DNA of 64,000 bases. Source: Pseudomonadota bacterium (GTDB lineage: Bacteria > Pseudomonadota > Alphaproteobacteria > Caulobacterales > Caulobacteraceae). A model generated the notes under the pieces. The model was not told the origin of the DNA and searched no databases. It saw only the letters and a list, made by a program, of their open reading frames with translations. The stretch covers positions 86,368 through 150,367 of the forward strand of contig JAEXZS010000097.1 in the NCBI GenBank assembly GCA_023451375.1. Direction: 5' to 3'. Each line of letters starts with the position of its first letter. Position 1 is the first letter of the stretch. Positions 25,201 to 34,202 of the stretch are shown in pieces. Made by a program: the position numbers and the translations under genes.

Positions 25201-27699
25201 ATGCAGGGTGATCGCCGCGAGCGCCGCTCGAAGGTCCTGAGGCAGAGGCTGCTGGCCGGAGCGGCGGTGATCGCCTGCGCGCCCTTCGCCACCGCCGCCG
25301 CCGCCCAAACGGGCGCGCGGCCCGCGCCGCCACCGGCCGACGGCCTGGCGCCAGAGGCCGTCTATGTCGAAGCCGACACCGTCCGGCAGGAGGGCGACGT
25401 CGTCACCGCCGAGGGCGCGCCGGACAACCGCGTCTATCTGCGCACGCGCGGCCACACCCTGCGCGGCGAGAGCGTGTCCTACGACCTGAACGCCGGCACG
25501 GCCGCCGCCGCGGGCCGGGTTGAGGCCACCGCGCCGGACGGAACGGTGGTCCACTCCAGCCGGCTGGAGCTGGACCAAGACCTGAACACCGGGGTCGCGG
25601 TCGACTTCGCCACCCGCACCCCCGACGGCGCCAGCCTGATGGCGGCCACGGCCGTGCGGCGCAGCGAGACCGCCAACGAGCTGAACTACGCCATCTTCAC
25701 ACCCTGCCCCATCTGCGACGAGAACGGGCCGAAGACGCCCAGCATCTCGATCCAGGCCGAGAAGGTGGTGCAGGACGAGGAGCTGCGGGCCGTCCTGTAC
25801 CGCAACGCCGTCTTCCGTATCGGCGGCGTGCCGGTTTTCTACACGCCGTTCTTCGCCCACCCGGACCCGACGGTCGAACGGGCCTCGGGCTTCCTGGTGC
25901 CGATCATCAACTACGACGAGGGCCGAGGGCTGTCGGTCGAGGTCCCGTACCTGCACGTCGTCTCGCCGTCCGAGGACTGGCTGATCAGCCCGCAGATCAA
26001 CACCGAGGTCGCGCCGCTGGTGAACGTGCAATGGCGGCGGCGTTTCGCCGAGGGGATGATCGTCGCCCGCGGCGGGTACACCTATGAACGGAACTTCGGC
26101 GACTTCGACCTGGACGGGGACGGCGACTACGAGAGCAACGTCCGCTTCGGCGACCGCGAGCACCGCAGCTATCTGCTCTCGCACGGGACCTTCGATCCCG
26201 ACGGCCCCTGGCGGTTCGGCTTCACGGCCGAGCGGACCTCGGATAAGACGCTGTTCGACCGCTACGACGTGCGTGATCCCTATCAGGACAACGGCCTCTA
26301 CTACGGCGACCGGCGCCGACTGATCAGCCAGGTCTACGCCGAGCGGCAGACGGAGCGGTCCTATGTCTCGATCGCGGCCTTCTCGCTGCAGAGCCTGCGG
26401 CTGGACCCCCGTTACGCCGACAACGACTTCCGCGACGAGAACGGAAACAAGGTCTTCGAGGACGACGACACCCTGCCGCTGGTCGCGCCCCTGGTCGAGG
26501 CGCGCTGGGAGCCCGAGGGGCTGGTGCTGGGCGGAAGGCTGCGGCTGAGGGGCTCGGCGGCGGCGCTGTACCGCGACGCCTTCATCGGCGCGCCGGTGCT
26601 GCGTCCGGACCTGCTGCCGCCGATGGCCATGGCCGATCTGCCCGGCGTGGACAGCCGCCGCGTCACCGGTCAGTTCGAGTGGCGCCGGGCGGTGATCTCG
26701 CCCATGGGCGTCCGCTGGGAGCCGTTCATCGACGGGCGCGCCGACATCTACTCCATCGCCGACCTGCCGCCCGTGCTGGGCGTGGACGAGGACGACACCA
26801 CCATCAGCCGCGCCGGGATCACCGCCGGCCTGGACGTCAGCTATCCGCTGATCAAGCGCACCGCCGCGGCCGACATCATCCTGGAGCCCGTGGCCCAGTT
26901 CTCCCTGTCCACCGACGCCGACCAGGATCCGCGCATCCCCAACGAGGACGCCCAGGTCATCGAACTGGACGAATCCTCGCTGTTCCGCATGGACCGGTTC
27001 TCCGGCTACGACCTGATCGAGGGCGGCGCGCGCATCACGGCGGGCGGCCGGGCCACGATCCGCTGGTCCGAGGGCCGCAGCGCCAGCGTCTTCATCGGCC
27101 GCAGCCATCGCTTCAACGACGAGGACGCGTTCCGCACGCCGATCCCGGACGATCCGACGCGGCTGTACGATCCCACCGGCCTGGCGTCCGAAACCTCGGA
27201 CTGGGTGGTGCAGGGGACCTTCTCGCCGTCGGACCGCATACGCGGCTGGGGCCACGCCACCATCGACGGCTCGGGCGACATCCGCCGGGCGGAGGCGGCG
27301 CTGGACGGCCGCTGGGGACGGCGCAACCTGGCCAGCGTCAGCTACATCGTCGACCGGTCCGACCCGCTCTATATCGACAGCCGCCCAGATCCAGCCGACC
27401 CGGCCGGTCCGCCGCTGGCGTCGAACAACCGCAACTATGAGTTCATCCAGCTGTCCGGCCAGCAGTTCGTCTATCGCAACTGGGGCTTCACGGTCGCCGG
27501 CATCGCCGACCTGCAGCAGGACGTGATCACGCGCTCGGAGGTCGGCCTGCTGTTCGACGACGACTGCTTCCGTTTCGAGCTGGGCTTCCGTCGCGACAAC
27601 ACCCGCGTGCGGCCCAGCGGCCCGTCCGAGGGCGTCTATCTGCGCCTAAACCTCGCCACTTTCGGAGGTTCAGGTTATGGACAGAGCGAAGTGCGTTGA
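25201..27699 (+). CDS. lptD: LPS-assembly outer-membrane protein LptD
   Basis: Beta-barrel of 832 residues that, with the lipoprotein LptE, inserts LPS in the outer leaflet. A signal peptide ends near residue 36 (TAAAAQTG), a LptA-like beta-jellyroll covers ~50-160, and the barrel the rest. The disulfide-forming cysteines are visible: a pair at 169 and 172 (TPCPICDENG) and one near residue 789 (DDDCFRFELGF). An upstream open frame overlaps lptG and is rejected; the ATG at 25201 gives the signal peptide. Its chaperone gene surA follows, and DsbA-like oxidoreductases at 61518-62773 could help form the disulfides. Confidence 0.95.
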   Translation: MQGDRRERRSKVLRQRLLAGAAVIACAPFATAAAAQTGARPAPPPADGLAPEAVYVEADTVRQEGDVVTAEGAPDNRVYLRTRGHTLRGESVSYDLNAGTAAAAGRVEATAPDGTVVHSSRLELDQDLNTGVAVDFATRTPDGASLMAATAVRRSETANELNYAIFTPCPICDENGPKTPSISIQAEKVVQDEELRAVLYRNAVFRIGGVPVFYTPFFAHPDPTVERASGFLVPIINYDEGRGLSVEVPYLHVVSPSEDWLISPQINTEVAPLVNVQWRRRFAEGMIVARGGYTYERNFGDFDLDGDGDYESNVRFGDREHRSYLLSHGTFDPDGPWRFGFTAERTSDKTLFDRYDVRDPYQDNGLYYGDRRRLISQVYAERQTERSYVSIAAFSLQSLRLDPRYADNDFRDENGNKVFEDDDTLPLVAPLVEARWEPEGLVLGGRLRLRGSAAALYRDAFIGAPVLRPDLLPPMAMADLPGVDSRRVTGQFEWRRAVISPMGVRWEPFIDGRADIYSIADLPPVLGVDEDDTTISRAGITAGLDVSYPLIKRTAAADIILEPVAQFSLSTDADQDPRIPNEDAQVIELDESSLFRMDRFSGYDLIEGGARITAGGRATIRWSEGRSASVFIGRSHRFNDEDAFRTPIPDDPTRLYDPTGLASETSDWVVQGTFSPSDRIRGWGHATIDGSGDIRRAEAALDGRWGRRNLASVSYIVDRSDPLYIDSRPDPADPAGPPLASNNRNYEFIQLSGQQFVYRNWGFTVAGIADLQQDVITRSEVGLLFDDDCFRFELGFRRDNTRVRPSGPSEGVYLRLNLATFGGSGYGQSEVR

Positions 27700-27778
27700 G
27701 CATGAGGCTCGACGGGGCGCGACCATGCCGACGGCCCGGCGCGGCCGGCCGAACCGCTTTGAGGAATCAGGACGACCG

Positions 27779-29128
27779 ATGGGTTTGATGCGTTATTCGA
27801 CGGGGGCTGCGCTCGCGGCGCTCCTCCTCGCCGGTTCGGCCTATGGTCAGACGGCGCCGACCCAGCCGCCCGCCGCCGGCGCGCCGAACCCCGCCGCCGA
27901 GGACGCGCCCCAGCAGCCCGCGGCCGCCGCGCCGCAGTTCCAGCTGGCCGACGGCATCGTGGCGACGGTCAACGACCGCATCATCACCGGCTTCGACCTG
28001 CGCCAGCGGATGCTGATGCTGATCGCCTCGTCGCAGGTCCAGCCGACCGAGGAGAACCTGCCGGCCATCCAGCAGGCGGCGCTGAACGCCCTGATCGAGG
28101 AACAGCTGAAGAAGGCCGAACTGGCCCAGTTCGCCGACCAGCTGCGGGTGACCGACGCCGAACTGGATGAAGAGATCGCGGCCATGGCGCAGGCGGCCGG
28201 CTCCACGCCGGAAGCCTACATGGCCTATCTGGAGCAGGGCGGCATCCAGCGGGACGCCTTCCGCGACAACCTGCGCACCGACATCGGCTGGCAGCGCCTG
28301 GTCGGCGGCCGCTTCGGCAGCCGCGCCCGGCCCAGCGAGAACCAGATCGACCAGGAGATGCGCCGCCTGAACGAGGCCGCGTCCCAGCCGCAATATCTGG
28401 TCGGCGAAATCTACATCGACGCGGCGCGCGTGGGCGGCCAGCAGGCGGCGCTGGACGGGGCGCGCCAGCTGGTGCAGCAGATCATCCAGGGCGCGCCGTT
28501 CCAGGCGGTCGCGCGCCAGTTCTCGGCCGCGCCGTCGGCCGCCGCCCGCGTGCCCGGCGACGCCGGCTGGGTGGTCAAGGGCTCGGTGCAGCCGGCGCTG
28601 CAGGCCATCTTCGACCAGCTCCAGCCCGGCCAGCTGTCCAATCCGGTGCCGGTGGATGGCGGCGTCTACATCATCTACATGCGCGACAAGCGCGAGGGCG
28701 CCTCGACCAGCCTGGTCTCGCTGCGCCAACTGATGGTGCAACTGCCGGAGACCGCCACCGAGGCCCAGCTGGCCGAGGCCACCCGCACCCTGGAGGGCCT
28801 GCGCGATGGTCTGACCTGCGACAACATCCTGTCGCAGGCCCGGGCGGCCGAGGGCGTCCTGGGCGCCGACCTGGGGGAATCCGACGTGGCCAACCTGGCG
28901 CCGCAGTTCCAGCAGTTCGCCCGCACCGGGGAGGTCGGCTCGGTCTCCACCCCCATCCGCACGCCGCTGGGCCTGCACCTGGTCGCCGTCTGCGACCGCC
29001 GGGTCGGCGGACCCGAGGCGCCGTCGCGCCAGCAGGTCGAGAACCGCCTGCGCTCGCAGAACGTCGCGGTTCTCGAGCGCCGCTATCTGCGCGACCTGCG
29101 CAACAGCGCCCTGATCGAGTTCAAGTGA
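27779..29128 (+). CDS. surA: SurA-like periplasmic chaperone/peptidyl-prolyl isomerase
   Basis: Periplasmic protein of 449 residues that escorts outer-membrane proteins such as LptD to the BAM complex. Signal peptide ends at AYGQTA (about residue 22); an Ala/Pro-rich linker (~23-52) leads to the SurA N-domain (VATVNDRIITGFDLRQRM), then one clear parvulin domain (~205-315) and a second, more degenerate one (~320-430). ATG at 27779 is chosen over 27677, which overlaps lptD. Its stop overlaps the GTG of pdxA. Confidence 0.93.
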   Translation: MGLMRYSTGAALAALLLAGSAYGQTAPTQPPAAGAPNPAAEDAPQQPAAAAPQFQLADGIVATVNDRIITGFDLRQRMLMLIASSQVQPTEENLPAIQQAALNALIEEQLKKAELAQFADQLRVTDAELDEEIAAMAQAAGSTPEAYMAYLEQGGIQRDAFRDNLRTDIGWQRLVGGRFGSRARPSENQIDQEMRRLNEAASQPQYLVGEIYIDAARVGGQQAALDGARQLVQQIIQGAPFQAVARQFSAAPSAAARVPGDAGWVVKGSVQPALQAIFDQLQPGQLSNPVPVDGGVYIIYMRDKREGASTSLVSLRQLMVQLPETATEAQLAEATRTLEGLRDGLTCDNILSQARAAEGVLGADLGESDVANLAPQFQQFARTGEVGSVSTPIRTPLGLHLVAVCDRRVGGPEAPSRQQVENRLRSQNVAVLERRYLRDLRNSALIEFK

Positions 29129-30120
29129 CCCGGCCTCTGGTCCTGACGCTGGGCGAACCCGCCGGCGTCGGGCCGGAGATCATCGCCGCCGCCTGGCGCG
29201 CCTTGTCGGCGGAGGGCCTGCCCTTCGCCGTGATCGGCGACGCCGCCCTGCTGGCGCGACAGGGCGCGCCCGTCGTCGAGGTGTTCTCGCCCGGCGACGC
29301 GGCGGACGCCTTCGCCCGCGCCCTGCCGGTCATCCATCGCCCCCTTCCCGCCACGGTCGAGGTCGGCCGGCCCGATCCGGCCAATGCCGCGGCCGTCGCC
29401 GACGGCATCGAGGAGGCGGTCAGCCTGTGCCTGGCGGGCGAGGCGTCGGGCCTGGTCACCGCGCCCATCGCCAAGGCCCCGATGTACGCCTCGGGCTTTC
29501 GCTTTCCGGGCCATACGGAGTTCATCGCCGAACTGACCGCCGACGCGCCCTGGCCCGGCACGCGCGGGCCGGTGATGATGCTGACGGCCCGCGACCTGCG
29601 CGCCTGCCTGGTGACGATCCACGTGGCGCTGGACCAGGTGGCGGAACTGCTGACCGCCGAACGCATCGTCCGCACCGCGCGCGTCGTGCACGAGAGCCTG
29701 AAGCGCGACTTCGCCATCGAACGGCCCCGCCTGGCCATGGCGGCGCTGAACCCCCATGCGGGGGAAGGCGGCGCCCTGGGCCTGCAGGAGATCGGCATCC
29801 TGAACCCGGCGGCCGAGCAGCTGCGCGCCGAGGGGATCGACATCACCGACCCCAGGCCCGCCGACACCCTGTTCCACGACGCGGCGCGCGCGACCTATGA
29901 CGCGGCCATCTGCATGTACCACGACCAGGCGCTGATCCCGGTGAAGACGCTGGACTTCTGGGGCGGGGTCAACGTCTCGCTGGGCCTGCCGATCATCCGC
30001 ACATCGCCGGATCACGGCACGGGGTTCGACATCGCCGGCAAGGGGATCGCGCGGCCCGACAGCCTGATCGCCGCCGTCCGGCTGGCGTCGGAGATGGCGG
30101 CGGCGCGCGGCGCGCGCTAA
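29125..30120 (+). CDS. pdxA: 4-hydroxythreonine-4-phosphate dehydrogenase
   Basis: NAD-dependent enzyme of pyridoxal 5'-phosphate synthesis, 331 residues: oxidises 4-hydroxythreonine 4-phosphate, which decarboxylates to the substrate of PdxJ. LTLGEPAGVGPEI at the N-terminus, FPGHTEFIAEL near 130 (metal His) and MYHDQALIPVKTL near 270 (second metal His) are diagnostic. It starts with GTG overlapping the surA stop (GTGA). The surA-pdxA-rsmA order equals that of E. coli. Confidence 0.96.
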   Translation: MTRPLVLTLGEPAGVGPEIIAAAWRALSAEGLPFAVIGDAALLARQGAPVVEVFSPGDAADAFARALPVIHRPLPATVEVGRPDPANAAAVADGIEEAVSLCLAGEASGLVTAPIAKAPMYASGFRFPGHTEFIAELTADAPWPGTRGPVMMLTARDLRACLVTIHVALDQVAELLTAERIVRTARVVHESLKRDFAIERPRLAMAALNPHAGEGGALGLQEIGILNPAAEQLRAEGIDITDPRPADTLFHDAARATYDAAICMYHDQALIPVKTLDFWGGVNVSLGLPIIRTSPDHGTGFDIAGKGIARPDSLIAAVRLASEMAAARGAR

Positions 30121-30129
30121 CAGGGCGGA

Positions 30130-30939
30130 GTGACCGACCTTCCTTCCCTTCGCGAAACGCTCGACGCCCACGGCCTGTCGGCCAAGAAGAGCTTCGGCCA
30201 GCATTTCCTGCTCGACCTGAACGTGACGCGGAAAATCGTCCGCCTGGCGGGGCCGTTCGAGGGCCGCGCGGTGATCGAGGTCGGACCCGGACCCGGCGGC
30301 CTGACCCGCGCCCTGCTGGAATCAGAGGCGGGCAAGGTGGTGCTGGTCGAGAAGGACCCGCGCTTCATCCCGCTGCTGACGGAACTGGACGACGGCTCGG
30401 GCCGCCTGGCCATCGTCGAGGCGGACGCGCTGAAGGTCCGGGAGGCCGACCTGGTTCAAGGCCCGGCGCACCTGGTGTCCAACCTGCCCTACAACGTCGG
30501 CACGGCCCTGCTGATCAAGTGGCTGACCGGTCCCTGGCTGCCGCACGCCCTGACGCTGATGTTCCAGAAGGAGGTGGCCGAGCGGGTCGCCGCCGCGCCC
30601 GGCGACGAGGCTTATGGCCGTCTGGCGGTCATTTCCCAGGCCGTCTGCACGGCGCGGATCGTCATGCACCTTCCCGCCGCCGCCTTCACCCCCCCGCCAA
30701 AGGTGGCGTCGGCGGTCGTGCACCTGGTCCCGCTGGCCCAGCGGCCCTCGCCGGAGCGGCTGAAGAAGCTGGAGCGCGTCACCGCCGCCGCCTTCGGCCA
30801 GCGTCGCAAGATGCTGCGCTCCAGCCTGAAGCCGCTGGGCGGGGCCGCCCTTTGCGAGGCGGCGGGCATCGAGCCGGACGCGCGGGCCGAGACCGTCGAC
30901 GTGGCGGGGTTCCTGCGGCTGGCGGACTCCCTTCCCTGA
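30130..30939 (+). CDS. rsmA: 16S rRNA (adenine1518-N6/adenine1519-N6)-dimethyltransferase
   Basis: Also known as KsgA, 269 residues. Dimethylates two adjacent adenines in helix 45 of 16S rRNA during late 30S assembly. KSFGQHFLLDLNV at the N-terminus, SAM motif EVGPGPGGLTRALL (near residue 42) and the catalytic NLPYNVGTALL (near 118, N-L-P-Y) are all present. GTG start, with GGCGGA just upstream. Confidence 0.97.
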   Translation: MTDLPSLRETLDAHGLSAKKSFGQHFLLDLNVTRKIVRLAGPFEGRAVIEVGPGPGGLTRALLESEAGKVVLVEKDPRFIPLLTELDDGSGRLAIVEADALKVREADLVQGPAHLVSNLPYNVGTALLIKWLTGPWLPHALTLMFQKEVAERVAAAPGDEAYGRLAVISQAVCTARIVMHLPAAAFTPPPKVASAVVHLVPLAQRPSPERLKKLERVTAAAFGQRRKMLRSSLKPLGGAALCEAAGIEPDARAETVDVAGFLRLADSLP

Positions 30940-30948
30940 GGATCCGCC

Positions 30949-32073
30949 ATGACCGTCGAACCGTTCCGCGCCATCGGCGTCAGCCGCCTGGCCCACCAGC
31001 TCAAGACGGAAGGCCGCTCGATCATCCACATGGAGTTCGGTCAGCCCTCGACCGGCGCGCCCGCCGCCGCCGTGGCCCGCGCGCACGAGGTGCTGGACCG
31101 CGACGGCATGGGCTACTGGGAAAGCCCCGACCTGCGCGCCCGCATCGCGCGGCTGTATGAACAGCGGCACGGCGTCGAGGTCGATCCGGACCGTATCCTG
31201 CTGACCTGCGGCGCCTCGCCCGCCCTGGTGCTGGCGCTGAGCACGCGGTTCCGACCCGGCGACCGCATCGCCCTGGCCCGGCCGGGCTACGTCGCCTATC
31301 GCAACACCCTGCGCGCCCTGCACATGCAGCCGGTCGAGGTCGCCTGCGGGCCGGAGACGCGCTTCCAGCTGACCGCCGCGCAGCTGGCGGCGCTGGATCC
31401 CGCGCCGGCGGGCGTGATCATCGCCAGCCCGGCCAATCCCACGGGCACGATCATTCCGGACGCCGAACTGGCGGCGATCGCCGAGGTCTGTCGCGCGCGG
31501 GGCGTCGCGATCGTCTCGGACGAGATCTATCACGGCCTCAGCTACGTCGGCCCGACAGCCTCCATGCTGCAGTTCGCGCCGGACGCCTTCGTCATCAACA
31601 GCTTCTCTAAGTACTGGAGCATGGCCGGCTGGCGGCTGGGCTGGCTGCTGGCGCCGCCCGAGCAGGTCGCCCCGGCGCGGGCCTATATCGGCAACATGTT
31701 CCTGACCCCGCCCAGCCTGAGCCAGCACGCCGGGCTGGTCGCCATGGACGCGGTGGAGGAGCTGGAGGGTCACGTCCGAAACTACGCCCGCAACCGCGCC
31801 CTGATGCTGGAGGCCCTGCCGTTGCTGGGGCTGAGGAAGATCGCACCGCCCGACGGCGCCTTCTACATCTGGGCCGACATCGGCCATCTGACCGACGACA
31901 GCGTGGCCTTCTGCGAACAGCTGCTGCGAGACACGGGGGTGGCGACGGCGCCGGGGGTGGACTTCGATCCGGTCGAGGGACGGCGCTTCATCCGCTTCAG
32001 CTTCGCCGTCTCCACCGCCGAGGTCGAGGCGGCGCTGGCTCGCCTTCGCCCCTGGTTCGCCGCGCGGGGCTAG
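30949..32073 (+). CDS. Class I/II pyridoxal-phosphate aminotransferase
   Basis: Cytoplasmic fold-type I aminotransferase of 374 residues. The PLP-lysine is in INSFSKYWSMAGWRLGW (near residue 225), the aspartate that pairs with the pyridine nitrogen in IVSDEIYHGL (near 190), and PANPTGTI supplies the conserved Asn. It follows rsmA by nine bases and is the last gene of the lptF operon. The sequence is of the aspartate/aromatic aminotransferase type, but the amino donor and acceptor cannot be fixed. It is interesting that it sits two genes from pdxA, which makes its cofactor. Confidence 0.9.
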   Translation: MTVEPFRAIGVSRLAHQLKTEGRSIIHMEFGQPSTGAPAAAVARAHEVLDRDGMGYWESPDLRARIARLYEQRHGVEVDPDRILLTCGASPALVLALSTRFRPGDRIALARPGYVAYRNTLRALHMQPVEVACGPETRFQLTAAQLAALDPAPAGVIIASPANPTGTIIPDAELAAIAEVCRARGVAIVSDEIYHGLSYVGPTASMLQFAPDAFVINSFSKYWSMAGWRLGWLLAPPEQVAPARAYIGNMFLTPPSLSQHAGLVAMDAVEELEGHVRNYARNRALMLEALPLLGLRKIAPPDGAFYIWADIGHLTDDSVAFCEQLLRDTGVATAPGVDFDPVEGRRFIRFSFAVSTAEVEAALARLRPWFAARG

Positions 32074-32094
32074 TCCCGTAGCGCAATGTCCACC

Positions 32095-32216
32095 GTCCTT
32101 CCGGGGCGGCCGGAGGACGAACCCGGAACCCAGGGAGCTTGCATTCGGTGTCGGACGCGTTCAGCGGCGCGCCTGTCGTCCTGGGTTTCTTGGCCTCGCT
32201 CAGCTCCGGAATGACG
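32095..32216. repeat. Imperfect inverted-repeat element (CGTCATTCCGG type)
   Basis: The gap between the aminotransferase gene and the minus-strand kinase holds two inverted arms. The left arm runs from GTCCTTCCGGGGCGG to GGAACCCAGGG; the right arm runs from CCTGGGTTTCTTGG to CTCCGGAATGACG. Reverse-complemented, the right arm begins CGTCATTCCGGAGC, a motif I associate with dispersed palindromic repeats of alphaproteobacteria. The centre (about 32135-32174) is not paired. Confidence 0.6.
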
Positions 32217-32242
32217 CTCGGAAGCGCTGGAACGCAGATAGC

Positions 32243-33994
32243 TCAAGCCGCCTGATCCACCGGCCGCGCCTGCGCGGCGCGCTGCAGGGCGTCGTAGAGC
32301 TTCTTCGGCTCCAGCGGCTTGGCCAGCCAGTCGGTCATGCCGGCGGCGTAGCAGGCGGCGACCTGCTCGGCCTCGGTGCCCGCGCTGAAGCCGATGACGG
32401 GCGTCGCCGCGTTCAGCCCGGCCGAGGCGCGCAGGCGGCGGGTCGTCTCGTTGCCGTCGATGCCGGGCATGTTCACGTCCATCAGCACCACGTCGTATGG
32501 CCGTTCCGCCAACAGGGACAGGGCCAGGCGACCGTCAGACGCGGTGGTCAGGTCGACGTCCAGCGGCTGCAGCACCAGGGCGATGGTGCGCCGGTTGATC
32601 TCGTGGTCGTCCACGGCCAGAACGCGGATGCGCCGGGTCAGGACGGGGGCGGCGGCGTCGAAGCCGTCCTCGGCCTGGGTCGGCTGGCCCGCGCACAGAT
32701 CGACGCGCAGGGTGAAGGCGGCCCCCTGCCCTTCGACGCTGGCGGCGGTCAGGTCGCCGCCCATCAGCCGGGCCAGCTCGCGGCTGACCGTCAGCCCCAG
32801 GCCGGTGCCGCCGTAGGTGCGCGCCACCTCGGCGGAGCCTTGCGCGAAGGGCGAAAACAGCCGGCTCATCGCCTCGGGCGAGATGCCCGCGCCCTGGTCG
32901 ACGACGGTCAGGGTCAGGCCGTGCCGGCCCGCGTCGGCCGGAGCCGACGCCTCTAGCCGGATGGTCCCCGACGGCGTGAACTTGATGGCGTTGGAGACCA
33001 GGTTGTTGACCACCTGGCGCAGCCGATAGGGGTCGCCGCGCAGCCAGACGGGGTCGCCCTCGGTGCCCGCGACCTGCAGCGTCAGGCCCTTCTCGGCCGC
33101 GGGCGCGCTCCAGAAGCGGGCGGCGTCGCGGACGAAGTCGTTCAGCTCGAAGTCGCGGCTTTCCAGCTGCATCGCCCCCGCCTCCATCTTGGAGTGGTCC
33201 AGGAGGTCGTTGAGCATGCCGGTCATCAGGCGGCCCGCGTCGATGATCAGTTCGGCGGTCTCCTCGCGCTTGTCCGGGACCTTGCCGCCGCGGATGACGT
33301 GAGCGCCGGCCAGGATGGCGCTGACGGGGGTGCGCAGCTCGTGGCTGACGATCGCGGCCATGGCGGCGCGGTCGGCCATGGCGGCCTGGGCCTGCTCCAG
33401 CCGGCGCTCGGCCTCGGACAGGGCCTGGACCTCGGCCCGGCGCGCCGCGTGCACCCGCCAGTAGACGTTCAGGATGGCGCCCGAAAACAGGGCGGCGGAC
33501 AGGGTCATGACGACCACGCCGTGAGGATCGCCCTGGACGATCTTCACCACCGGCATAAGGGCCAGCGCCAGCAGATAGGGCGTGCCGCCGATGAAGAAGA
33601 CGGTGCGGGAGCCGATGCCCGAGGCGACGTTGGTCAGCAGCCCCCCGGCGATGGTCAGCGCGGCCAGCGTCACCAGGGCGGGATGGTTGGTGGTCCAGAC
33701 GACCATGGCCATGCCGCCGTAGGCCGCGCCCATCAGGGTGGTCGAGGCCAGAGCGGCGACGACGGCGATGCGCCGCTCGGACGGCTGCGCCTGACGGAAG
33801 GGCGTCATGGCCAGGAACTCGAACGCCTGCACGGCGGCGGCCAGGACAATCCACGGCACGATCCAGTCGCCCATGTCGGCCGCGTGCAGCGCCCAGGCCA
33901 CCACGCCGGCCAGAAGCAGCCGCACCGGAATCTGCTTCAGCCGCTCGGCCGCGCTGGCGGCGAGGATCGGTCCGATGGAATCGAGAAAACGCAT
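32243..33994 (-). CDS. Membrane hybrid sensor histidine kinase with receiver domain
   Basis: Protein of 583 residues. Residues ~20-190 hold about six membrane helices with short loops and no large periplasmic domain, so the signal is probably membrane- or cytoplasm-derived. Kinase core: H-box VSHELRTPVSAI (His near 218), N-box NNLVSNAIKFTPSG, G1 DQGAGIS and G2 GTGLGLTVSREL. A C-terminal receiver (~455-575) has VDDHEINR, the phospho-acceptor Asp in VLMDVNMPGIDG and the Lys in WLAKPLEP. No response regulator or Hpt gene is adjacent, so it is an orphan and its partner unknown. Confidence 0.93.
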   Translation of the reverse strand: MRFLDSIGPILAASAAERLKQIPVRLLLAGVVAWALHAADMGDWIVPWIVLAAAVQAFEFLAMTPFRQAQPSERRIAVVAALASTTLMGAAYGGMAMVVWTTNHPALVTLAALTIAGGLLTNVASGIGSRTVFFIGGTPYLLALALMPVVKIVQGDPHGVVVMTLSAALFSGAILNVYWRVHAARRAEVQALSEAERRLEQAQAAMADRAAMAAIVSHELRTPVSAILAGAHVIRGGKVPDKREETAELIIDAGRLMTGMLNDLLDHSKMEAGAMQLESRDFELNDFVRDAARFWSAPAAEKGLTLQVAGTEGDPVWLRGDPYRLRQVVNNLVSNAIKFTPSGTIRLEASAPADAGRHGLTLTVVDQGAGISPEAMSRLFSPFAQGSAEVARTYGGTGLGLTVSRELARLMGGDLTAASVEGQGAAFTLRVDLCAGQPTQAEDGFDAAAPVLTRRIRVLAVDDHEINRRTIALVLQPLDVDLTTASDGRLALSLLAERPYDVVLMDVNMPGIDGNETTRRLRASAGLNAATPVIGFSAGTEAEQVAACYAAGMTDWLAKPLEPKKLYDALQRAAQARPVDQAA

Positions 33995-34003
33995 GACACC
34001 CCC

Positions 34004-34037
34004 GTTCGCCGCATACCGTTAGGTCAAGTTGGCGAAC
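34004..34037 (-). promoter_or_regulatory. Inverted repeat in the histidine kinase leader
   Basis: Seven-base arms GTTCGCC (34004-34010) and GGCGAAC (34031-34037) flank a TTGACC sequence on the minus strand, immediately upstream of the kinase start. It could be an operator overlapping a promoter, or an mRNA hairpin near the start codon. Confidence 0.35.
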
Positions 34038-34173
34038 AGGATATGAATTGCGGGCGAAACGGCCGCGCCTACGCAATCTACCGTAGCGGATCGTTTACCG
34101 CCTGGAACGGGGACGCGCCCCAGAAGCGGGATCAGTGGCGTAGCGTGGCGTACCCAGTATCGCGTATCGAAGC

Positions 34174-34198
34174 GGCGTCGTGGCCTCCCCGCGACGCC
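34174..34198 (-). terminator. Hairpin downstream of gmk
   Basis: Arms GGCGTCG and CGACGCC around an 11-base loop lie five bases after the gmk stop on the minus strand. No U-tract follows, so termination is only a possibility. The remaining 160 or so bases up to the kinase gene show nothing else I recognise. Confidence 0.4.
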
Positions 34199-34202
34199 GC
34201 CT

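Noticed and set aside
25156..27255. A 699-codon antisense frame
   Set aside because: Shadow of lptD; no start signal, no recognisable motif and composition typical of an antisense frame.
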